DNA from: Chloroflexota bacterium
GTDB taxonomy: Bacteria; Chloroflexota; UBA5177; JANWHV01
DNA length: 5,064 nucleotides
Assembly (NCBI GenBank): GCA_025924845.1
Contig: JAICHN010000385.1
Span: 1 to 5,064 of the forward strand
Direction: 5' to 3'
Shown one piece after another: positions 1-4,995 of this stretch. The notes under the pieces were generated by a model. The model saw only the letters and a program-made list of their open reading frames with translations. It searched no databases and had not been told where the DNA came from. Made by a program: the position numbers and the translations under genes. The stretch's first letter is position 1; every line of letters starts with the position of its first letter.

Positions 1-50
1 CGCCCGGCCCGTGCGGTGGGCCGGGCTGCCGCTACCAGAACAGTGGTCAC
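1..50 (-). CDS. Probable response regulator (NarL/LuxR type), N-terminal fragment
   Basis: Only the first 16 codons are visible; the gene runs off the left edge. The start is a GTG at 50-48, preceded by a strong Shine-Dalgarno-like GAGGGG seven bases upstream, which decides the start. The peptide reads VTTVLVAAARPTARAG. It resembles the first beta strand and helix of NarL-family receiver domains (typical pattern VLLVDDHPLVREGL). The two acidic residues that normally bind Mg2+ after strand 1 appear as Ala-Ala, so this could be a phosphorylation-independent pseudo-receiver. It lies downstream of the two protease genes on the same strand, so it may belong to the same operon, although two hairpins lie between. 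The family call comes from a short stretch and from context, and could be wrong. Confidence 0.45.
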   Translation of the reverse strand, partial: MTTVLVAAARPTARAG

Positions 51-94
51 GCGTGTTCCCCTCGGACGGATCGACCTGCGATTTGTATTGTTTG

Positions 95-123
95 GGGCCT
101 CCGGCCGCGGCCGGATGTGGCCC
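95..123 (-). other. GC-rich hairpin before the response-regulator gene
   Basis: A perfect 16-bp palindrome (100-115, TCCGGCCGCGGCCGGA) is flanked by a further complementary pair, GGGCC (95-99) and GGCCC (119-123), with a TGT bulge. As minus-strand RNA this gives about 11 base pairs around a CGCG loop. No T-tract follows it, so it does not look like a classic intrinsic terminator. It lies about 45 bases before the GTG start at 50 and may be an mRNA processing or stability element, or simply GC-rich sequence. Confidence 0.4.
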
Positions 124-128
124 ATGTC

Positions 129-150
129 AGACGAGCCGGAGGCTCCGTCT
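129..150 (-). terminator. Hairpin just after the downstream protease gene
   Basis: Positions 129-137 (AGACGAGCC) pair with 141-150 (GGCTCCGTCT) with one bulged C and a GGA loop, giving nine base pairs. On the minus strand it begins nine bases after the stop codon of the protease gene ending at 160. This placement suits a terminator or a 3'-end stabiliser, but no run of T follows, so factor-independent termination is doubtful. It could reduce rather than abolish read-through to the regulator gene. Confidence 0.35.
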
Positions 151-159
151 TACCCATGA

Positions 160-1038
160 TCATGAGCGGCCTTCGGTGGGTCGCTCCCCGAGCACGACGG
201 TCATGTCGCGCTCGGCGCCCGCCCTGAGCAGGGTGAGAGGAAGCGGCGTACCCGACGAAAGGTCGCCGAGCGCGCGAAGCAGGTCGTCGGGTTCGCGAAG
301 CACGGTGCGCCCGGCGTTGAGTAACACATCGCCCGGCAGAAGGCCGCCGCGCGCGGCGGGGCTGCCCTTCAGCACCTCGAGGACCAGAAGCCCGCGTCCC
401 GCTGCGTTGCCGGGCACTGCCACCAGTTGCGTTTGTACGCCCAGGTAGGCGGGCCGCGTTTCGCCCGCCAGGAAGCGGCGCACCACGGCGCTGGGCACGG
501 CCAGGGCGAGTCCTCCCGCCACCATACTGTTGACCCCAACTACGCGCCCTTGCGCGTCGACCAAGGGGCCGCCGGAGTTGCCGGGCGCCAACCTGATATC
601 CGCCTGGATCCACCGAGCGCCGTCCTCGCCGGCCACCGCATGGACGATGCCCATACTGAGCGCGCGGGCGAGGCCATGCGGGTTACCCATGGCCAGGACA
701 AGCTGACCCACGCGCAGTGCGTCGGAGTCGCCGATCGGCGCGGCGGGCAAGTTGGCGGCGGCCACCTGGAGGGCCGCCAGGTCGTGTGCCTCGTCCCGCG
801 CCGTCACCTGAGCGGACAACACGGCGCCATCGGCCAGTTCCACGTCAATCTCGGACCCACGTACAACATGCGCGTTGGTCACGATCAGCCCATCGGGACC
901 CCAGATGATGCCCGAGCCCATACCTCGTTCGCGGACACGCACCTCCACCACACTGGGCGCCAGCCGGCCGGCCAGAGCGGCGGCCGATTGGTCCAGAGCG
1001 GACGCGCCCAGGGTTGGAGGAAGAATCGCCGTTGCCAT
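160..1038 (-). CDS. Trypsin-like serine protease with PDZ domain (S1C, HtrA-like), second of a tandem pair
   Basis: This is a 292-residue HtrA/DegP-type endoprotease that probably cleaves damaged or misfolded proteins. The trypsin fold covers roughly residues 20-190 with the full catalytic triad: His57 in TNAHVV, Asp86 in HDLAAL and Ser155 in GNSGGP. A single PDZ domain follows at about 197-285 (YLGVQ, then the GLLPGDVLL segment). The N terminus has no signal peptide or membrane helix, unlike DegP/DegS and most HtrA proteins, so the protein is probably cytoplasmic. Its ATG lies 3 bases after the stop of the paralogous protease gene at 1042-1977, so its ribosome-binding site falls inside that gene and translation is probably coupled. 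The two proteins share IGDSxALRVGQLxLA and a similar domain order, pointing to an old duplication. Substrates cannot be inferred. Confidence 0.9.
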   Translation of the reverse strand: MATAILPPTLGASALDQSAAALAGRLAPSVVEVRVRERGMGSGIIWGPDGLIVTNAHVVRGSEIDVELADGAVLSAQVTARDEAHDLAALQVAAANLPAAPIGDSDALRVGQLVLAMGNPHGLARALSMGIVHAVAGEDGARWIQADIRLAPGNSGGPLVDAQGRVVGVNSMVAGGLALAVPSAVVRRFLAGETRPAYLGVQTQLVAVPGNAAGRGLLVLEVLKGSPAARGGLLPGDVLLNAGRTVLREPDDLLRALGDLSSGTPLPLTLLRAGAERDMTVVLGERPTEGRS

Positions 1039-1041
1039 AGT

Positions 1042-1977
1042 CTACCGTCCAGTCTCTTGTCGTTCGCCTACAGTCAGCGTAACGGAGTGCAAGGCGCCGC
1101 CGCGAATCACCCGCGCCGAAAGGCCGGTCCCCACGCTCTCCGGGCCTAACTGGTCCTGTACGTGGTTGGTGTCTTCCACGGTCTTCTCGCCCAGGGTGAT
1201 CAGAATATCGCCCAGCAAAAGTCCGCCGCTCGCCCCTGGGCCCTTTTCCTCCACGCTCACCAGCATCAGGCCGCCGCTCTGGGTAAGAGACAGCGTGCGC
1301 GCCAGATCATCGGGCAGACGCACCGGTTGCAAGCCCACGCCCAGATAGCCTCGGCTAACCCTCCCGCGGGCCAGGAGGGCCGCGCTCACCCGAGCGATCG
1401 TACTGGTGGGGATGGCCAGCGCCGACCCGCGCGAGAGCCCGGAAGTGTTGAGGCCCACCACGCGCCCCGCCGCGTCAACCAGTGGTCCGCCGGAGAAGCC
1501 GGGGTAGAGCGTGAGATCGATGCGAATCCTGGCGTCCACCGTGCCGCCCTTCCAGGTCCGCCAACTGCCGCCGATGGCGCTGATAATGCCGAGGCTGGCC
1601 GAAAGGCCATCTCCACCCGGCCGTGCCGCGGCCAGGGCCAACTGACCGACGCGCAGAGCGGCCGAATCACCGATCGAGGCCGGAATCAGGTCGGCATGAT
1701 CCACGCGGAGGACCGCTAGATCGGTGCCCGCGTCGCGGCCGGCCAGGGTGGCCTTTACTTCCTGCCCACCAGGCAACACCAGGGTGATGTCTTCTTCTTG
1801 CTGGATAACATGATCGGCAGTCACCACCACGCCCGGCGCCCAGACGATGCCGGCCGCCGCCACGTGGCGACGTGCCCGCACCGCGACGATGCTCTTCCCC
1901 GCCAGCTCAACGGCGCTCGCCAGTTCATTGGAGACGGCCGCCAGCGTGCCGGCGCCTCCTTCGGTTTCCGTACTCAT
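1042..1977 (-). CDS. Trypsin-like serine protease with PDZ domain (S1C, HtrA-like), first of a tandem pair
   Basis: This 311-residue HtrA-like protease is the promoter-proximal member of the pair. Catalytic residues are His56 (TADHV), Asp86 (TDLAVL) and Ser162 (GFSGGP), so activity is expected. A PDZ domain spans about 210-305 (YLGVGLQPV, GLLLGDILI). No signal peptide or membrane segment is visible, which points to a cytoplasmic protein. Differences from the usual consensus are Phe instead of Asn before the catalytic Ser (GFSGGP for GNSGGP), AAARPGG where family members usually have AMGNPxG, and AAAGIVW in place of GSGxI. These may alter the oxyanion and substrate pockets. The ATG at 1977 has AGGA three bases upstream and AAAGGA further back; an in-frame stop at 1999-2001 rules out a longer N terminus. 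Expression probably starts in the divergent region to the right. Confidence 0.9.
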   Translation of the reverse strand: MSTETEGGAGTLAAVSNELASAVELAGKSIVAVRARRHVAAAGIVWAPGVVVTADHVIQQEEDITLVLPGGQEVKATLAGRDAGTDLAVLRVDHADLIPASIGDSAALRVGQLALAAARPGGDGLSASLGIISAIGGSWRTWKGGTVDARIRIDLTLYPGFSGGPLVDAAGRVVGLNTSGLSRGSALAIPTSTIARVSAALLARGRVSRGYLGVGLQPVRLPDDLARTLSLTQSGGLMLVSVEEKGPGASGGLLLGDILITLGEKTVEDTNHVQDQLGPESVGTGLSARVIRGGALHSVTLTVGERQETGR

Positions 1978-1994
1978 AGTCCTGCTCGTCCTTT

Positions 1995-2022
1995 GCCGCT
2001 ACCGGAGCGGCCCATGCCGCTC
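1995..2022 (-). promoter_or_regulatory. Alternating hairpin arms in the leader of the protease operon
   Basis: Read on the minus strand, three arms follow each other: GAGCGGC (2022-2016), GCCGCTC (2011-2005) and AGCGGC (2000-1995). The middle arm can pair with the first (7 bp, 4-base spacer) or with the third (6 bp, 5-base spacer), so the two hairpins exclude each other. The second hairpin would end directly before AAAGGA, a possible ribosome-binding sequence 12 bases before the ATG. The outer arms are also direct repeats of AGCGGC, starting 21 bases apart, and could instead be a regulator's DNA site. No ligand or regulator is recognisable. Confidence 0.35.
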
Positions 2023-2170
2023 GCCGTGCTTTCATTGTGCCTTCGATTGGTGGCGCGGACACCGGCCGACCGGGTAGGATGGAACCTGGACGAATGGGCA
2101 GGATAGCGGCGCGCTGTCGATTGATGACGTACACTACATCTATAGCGACCGAGGTTGGCGGGGCGACAAG

Positions 2171-2587
2171 ATGAGCGAGTTGTCTGATGAGTTCGCGCGG
2201 TTCTTCACGCTGAGTGAAGCGCGTATCCTACTGCCGGAGCTGCAAACGCACTTCGTGCGCTTCGCCCAGGCGCGCGGCGCGACGGCGCGCACGGTCGAGG
2301 AACTGGAAGAGCTTGAGCGGCAGCGAACAAGGGCGAACACGATCGAGCTGGCCCGACCGCTCCGGATGTTGCGCGAGACACTGGGCGTACACGCCGAGGA
2401 GATGCGCGAATCATTGCGCATGGTGCAGGATCTGGGAGTGGTGATTAAGCGCCTTGACCCTATCCTGATCGACTTCCCGAGCATTCGCGCCGATCGGGTG
2501 ATCTTTCTTTGTTGGCAAGAGGGCGAGGAAACGATCACCTACTGGCACGAAGTGGCCGACGGCTTCGCGGGCCGTCAAGCGCTCTAG
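2171..2587 (+). CDS. DUF2203 family protein
   Basis: This 138-residue soluble protein matches the DUF2203 pattern well. It has FFTLSEARILLPEL at 11-24, a long charged helical middle (about 25-88, including EELEELERQR) that may form a coiled coil, then DLGVVIKRLDPILIDFPS at 87-104. The hallmark C-terminal segment is LCWQEGEE with YWHEVADGFAGRQ at 113-136. No function is established for the family that I can cite; it is widespread in Chloroflexota, Firmicutes and some other bacteria. Conserved Cys, Trp and His in the C-terminal segment might suggest a binding site, but this is speculation. It is the only clear plus-strand gene here and is transcribed away from the protease operon. Only a weak GGCGGGG stands before the ATG, and no upstream in-frame start was found nearby. 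Confidence 0.88.
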   Translation: MSELSDEFARFFTLSEARILLPELQTHFVRFAQARGATARTVEELEELERQRTRANTIELARPLRMLRETLGVHAEEMRESLRMVQDLGVVIKRLDPILIDFPSIRADRVIFLCWQEGEETITYWHEVADGFAGRQAL

Positions 2588-2609
2588 CCTGCCGCTCAAA
2601 CCTTCTCGC

Positions 2610-2652
2610 AAGCAAACCAGGAACGGGACTTCGTCCCGTTCCTGGTTTGCTT
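2610..2652. terminator. 20-bp perfect hairpin between convergent genes, likely bidirectional terminator
   Basis: Positions 2610-2629 are exactly complementary to 2633-2652, with a 3-base TTC loop. The stem begins 22 bases after the DUF2203 stop on the plus strand and ends 4 bases before the ThuA-like stop on the minus strand. This is the expected place for a terminator shared by two converging genes. The outer stem is A/T-richer (AAGCAAACC with GGTTTGCTT), giving short T runs on either strand but no long T-tract. The unusually long perfect stem also resembles a dispersed palindromic repeat. Confidence 0.7.
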
Positions 2653-2656
2653 CTAC

Positions 2657-3397
2657 TTACAGCTTCTCGAACCAGCCGGTGGGGGAGTTGGGGCAGGTCG
2701 TGGTATCGAAAGCCGCGTGCGCGCCGCTGCCGGCCCACTGCACGGCGTTAGCCAGAATGCGACCCACGTTCGGATCCTGATAGATAGGGTAGGTCTCGTG
2801 GCCGGGACTGAAGTAGAAGATACGCCCCTGGCCGCGCTTGAAGCAACAGCCGCTGCGGAAGACCTCACCCCCGCTGAAGGAGCTGATAAACACCAACTCG
2901 TCAGGCTGAGGGATATCGAAATACTCACCATACATTTCCTGGCGGGGCAGGATAACCGCTTGCGGCACGCCCGCCGCGATGGGGTGGCCGGGGCTAACCG
3001 TCCATACCACCTCGCGATCGTCGGCCTCGCGCCAGCGTAAGGAGCAGCTTGTGCCCATCAAGCGCCGGAACGGCTTGGACAGGTGACCGGAGTGGAGGAC
3101 GACCAGCCCCATACCGGACAGCACGCGCTGCTGCACTCGATCCACCACCGCGTCGTCTACCTTTTCGTGCCCAACGTGGCCCCACCAGGTAAGTACGTCG
3201 GTAGCATTCAGCACCTCGGCCGTCAAGCCGTGCTCGGGCTGTTCCAGCGTGGCGATGCGCGTAGTCGCTCCATCCTTTAGATAGCTGTGCAAGGCCGTGT
3301 CGATGGCGCTGTGCAGGCCGTTCGGGTACACCGCCCGCGTCCGGGGATCCTCGCGATCGTGAATGTTCTCGTTCCAAATTGTGACGCGTAGGGGCAT
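2657..3397 (-). CDS. ThuA-like (trehalose utilisation family) protein
   Basis: This 246-residue protein has a class I glutamine-amidotransferase-like fold typical of the ThuA family. Visible hallmarks are the start VTIWNEN (5-11), VYPNGLH (23-29), TWWGHVGH (70-77), LHSGHLSKPF (101-110), EMYGEYF (154-160) and FYFSPGHETYPIY (194-206). The length is normal for single-domain ThuA proteins, and no signal peptide or membrane helix is seen, so it is probably cytoplasmic. The family is linked to metabolism of trehalose and related sugars, often beside a ThuB-type oxidoreductase. No such partner or transporter lies in this window, so the substrate is unknown. A strong AGAGGAG six bases before the ATG fixes the start. 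The gene follows gmk on the same strand after a 91-base gap with a small hairpin, so it may have its own promoter. Confidence 0.87.
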   Translation of the reverse strand: MPLRVTIWNENIHDREDPRTRAVYPNGLHSAIDTALHSYLKDGATTRIATLEQPEHGLTAEVLNATDVLTWWGHVGHEKVDDAVVDRVQQRVLSGMGLVVLHSGHLSKPFRRLMGTSCSLRWREADDREVVWTVSPGHPIAAGVPQAVILPRQEMYGEYFDIPQPDELVFISSFSGGEVFRSGCCFKRGQGRIFYFSPGHETYPIYQDPNVGRILANAVQWAGSGAHAAFDTTTCPNSPTGWFEKL

Positions 3398-3452
3398 GAT
3401 CCACTCCTCTTAACTACGTGCTCCGGGTGTCCTCAATCTTGCGGTAAAGAGG

Positions 3453-3476
3453 TTATGGCGGCGGTGACCGCCATAA
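3453..3476 (-). terminator. Possible weak terminator after gmk
   Basis: Nine-base perfect arms TTATGGCGG (3453-3461) and CCGCCATAA (3468-3476) enclose a 6-base loop, starting 12 bases after the gmk stop in the direction of transcription. On the minus strand the hairpin is followed by CCTCTTTACC, which has only a short T run, so termination may be incomplete. It could alternatively be an operator for the ThuA-like gene, whose start lies 55 bases further on. Confidence 0.4.
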
Positions 3477-3488
3477 TCGCTCTCGCAT

Positions 3489-4094
3489 CTACACCGTCAC
3501 CACGCGGCGGTGTACCCGGCAGCGCTCCGCCTGAATGATACAACTGATTTGGTCGACTGCCTGAAGCAGCTGGTCCTGGTGATTGACCACTACGTAATCG
3601 TACTCCCACATGGCCGCCGTCTCGACATACGCTTTCTGGAGCCGGAGCGCGATCTGGGCTTCCGATTCGGTGCGCCGCTGCTTGAGGCGGGCCGTCAGTT
3701 CCTCGATCGAGGGGGGAGCGAGAAAAATGAAGACGGCATTGGGTACGCGGGCCTTAACCTGACGTGCCCCCTGCACATCGATCTTGAGGAGCACATCGCG
3801 CCCCGCCGCCAATTGCTCGCGCACCTGCTCGCGCGGCGTGCCGTACATATTGTTGTAGAGTTCGGCCGATTCGAGCAGTTCGCTTCGGTGCAGCAAATCG
3901 AGGAAGTGATCGGTGGAATAAAAGAAGTAATCGACCCCGTGTCGCTCGTTCGGGCGCGCGGGCCGCGTCGTGGCCGTGATCACGTGATAGATCTCGAAGC
4001 CGCTCGCCTTTAACTGCTCGATCGCCGCGTCCTTTCCTACGCCTGAGGGGCCGGAGAGCACGAACAGCAGACCGCCCGACGTGGGATCATTCAT
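3489..4094 (-). CDS. gmk: Guanylate kinase
   Basis: This enzyme transfers phosphate from ATP to GMP, giving GDP; it acts in the cytoplasm, is essential, and feeds GTP, dGTP and (p)ppGpp pools. With the ATG at 4094 the product has 201 residues, close to the usual 200-210. Motifs are the P-loop GPSGVGKD (15-22, Lys21), the GMP-binding segment TTRPARPNERHGVDYFF (42-58, with Arg44, Arg47 and Tyr56), LLESAELYNNMYGTP (73-87, Glu75 and Thr86 matching GMP contacts in yeast guanylate kinase), IDVQGA (105-110), and the lid Arg segment near 136-151. The open frame continues up to 4184, but that extension lies inside remA and looks unnatural. AGGA five bases upstream supports 4094; an ATG at 4100 has the AGG too close. 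The gene overlaps the end of remA by 8 bases, so translation is probably coupled. Confidence 0.96.
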   Translation of the reverse strand: MNDPTSGGLLFVLSGPSGVGKDAAIEQLKASGFEIYHVITATTRPARPNERHGVDYFFYSTDHFLDLLHRSELLESAELYNNMYGTPREQVREQLAAGRDVLLKIDVQGARQVKARVPNAVFIFLAPPSIEELTARLKQRRTESEAQIALRLQKAYVETAAMWEYDYVVVNHQDQLLQAVDQISCIIQAERCRVHRRVVTV

Positions 4095-4365
4095 CGGCAT
4101 CCTGCTCGTCAAGTGATGCCGTCGGTTCGGCCAACCGGCGCAGAACCTGGGATGGGGCGAGAAAGCTGGCCACCATATGGCCATCGTCGAGCACGATGAG
4201 CGAGCGCAACTCGCGGTGCCGGCTCACGTCGAGCAGCACGCCGCGTTCCTTTCCCTCCCGAATCACGCGCCGGATCGGCGCCGTGGCGCTATCCAGCACG
4301 GCGACCACACGTCCAACCACAACATAATTCTGGGCACCCACATTTACCATTTCAACCTGCGCCAT
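4087..4365 (-). CDS. remA: RemA/DUF370 family regulator, divergent
   Basis: This 92-residue protein aligns along its length with Bacillus subtilis RemA, a small DNA-binding activator of biofilm-matrix and osmoprotection genes. Shared features are VNVGxxNxV at 7-15, an Arg at 19, SATAPIRRVIREGKERGVLLD at 26-46 (SAPIKR...GMLID in RemA), and an HM..S...P segment at 63-72. Its position directly upstream of gmk, overlapping it by 8 bases, is the conserved arrangement in Firmicutes and supports the call. It is divergent: the GRRTR motif reads HRELR (50-54), so one of the two adjacent arginines is Glu52. Whether it still binds DNA in the same way is unclear. GAGGAGAG lies about 11 bases before the ATG, and a TAGATT -10-like box (4401-4396) lies further upstream without a clear -35. 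Confidence 0.85.
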   Translation of the reverse strand: MAQVEMVNVGAQNYVVVGRVVAVLDSATAPIRRVIREGKERGVLLDVSRHRELRSLIVLDDGHMVASFLAPSQVLRRLAEPTASLDEQDADE

Positions 4366-4473
4366 TCGTCGCCGTTCTCTCCTCGCACGCCCGTGAATCT
4401 ACCAGACTGTTGCGTAGGAACGTACCATGCCCTGGGGAGTACGGTGAAATGGATCGGAACGCCATTCCTTTCA

Positions 4474-4487
4474 CGCACGGCCGTGCG
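4474..4487. repeat. 14-bp perfect palindrome in the remA upstream gap
   Basis: CGCACGGCCGTGCG is its own reverse complement. It lies in the 192-base gap between the vapC-like stop (4558) and the remA start (4365), about 110 bases upstream of remA. It could be an operator half-way into the promoter region or a chance product of GC-rich sequence. The rest of the gap shows no gene, tRNA or convincing terminator. Confidence 0.3.
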
Positions 4488-4557
4488 GCGAAGGTGTTGG
4501 GAACCCAGACTCCGGGATTCGCCTCACCTACGGTGCTTGCCGATTTCGTGCCGGCAT

Positions 4558-4995
4558 CTACGAACCGGCTTCTCTGTAGTCACCGATCCAATGGACATAT
4601 GATGCTTTGCCGTTGAGTTGTCGTAAAAGCCGGCGATCGTCAGTCCAGAAGGCACATTCCAATTGTTCGGCGAGGGCCAGATAGTGCGCGTCATAGGTCG
4701 CGGAAAGGTCAAACAGCGCGGCGAGGCTAAGTGCGCGCTCATGGAGGCGGGGAGACTCTTGGAGCAGGACGGGAAATGCCAGGAACCGGGCCAATAGAGT
4801 CTGTGCGTCGGGGGATGAAAGATCGCTTCGAATCGTACGTACGTGAAGGATATTGGTGACCTCGTACGGCAAGAGAGCCGGCGCCACGATTGGTTCGCCT
4901 AACTCGGCGGAGGCGCTATACAGTGCGAGTGCTTCGTCGGAATAGTCCTCCGGCAGTACCCATTTGGCGGCGAGCGAGGCATCAACACATATCAT
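4558..4995 (-). CDS. vapC: PIN-domain ribonuclease toxin, VapC family
   Basis: This 145-residue protein spans one PIN domain, the Mg2+-dependent endoribonuclease fold of VapC toxins, which cut specific tRNAs or rRNA and stop translation. The expected acidic residues are all present: Asp5 in MICVDASLAAKW, Glu45 in LPYEVTN, Asp102 in ATYDAHYLALAE and Asp119/Asp120 in FWTDDRRL. It looks intact and active. The ATG at 4995 overlaps the TGA of an upstream frame in an ATGA arrangement, typical of antitoxin-toxin pairs and of translational coupling. Such pairs are usually autorepressed by the VapBC complex at the promoter, which lies outside this window. Cellular targets cannot be read from sequence. 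Confidence 0.92.
   Translation of the reverse strand: MICVDASLAAKWVLPEDYSDEALALYSASAELGEPIVAPALLPYEVTNILHVRTIRSDLSSPDAQTLLARFLAFPVLLQESPRLHERALSLAALFDLSATYDAHYLALAEQLECAFWTDDRRLLRQLNGKASYVHWIGDYREAGS

Noticed and set aside
47..613. Minus-strand frame of 188 codons overlapping the downstream protease
   Set aside because: It is Arg-rich, has no domain, and is out of frame with the protease. Its last 38 codons (from ATG 163) overlap the protease stop in an ATGA but look like no known protein.
427..1719. Long plus-strand open frames at 427-1149 and 1162-1719 opposite the proteases
   Set aside because: They lie antisense to two well-supported protease genes, and their translations are low-complexity, rich in Arg, Gly, Ala and His, with no recognisable domain. 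They are expected in GC-rich DNA.
2121..2146. Possible promoter for the DUF2203 gene (TTGATG and TATAGC)
   Set aside because: Each box matches the sigma-70 consensus at only four of six positions and the spacing is 14 bases, too short to support a call.
4095..4184. Extended gmk N terminus starting at 4184
   Set aside because: The extra 30 residues fall inside remA, do not match guanylate kinases, and the ATG at 4094 has a better ribosome-binding site and gives the normal length.
4366..4557. Hidden tRNA, small gene or terminator in the gap between vapC and remA
   Set aside because: No cloverleaf or T-loop signature, no codable domain in any frame and only weak hairpins were seen.
4834..4844. 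Alternating CGTACGTACGT tract
   Set aside because: It lies inside the vapC coding sequence and encodes ordinary residues; a chance short repeat.
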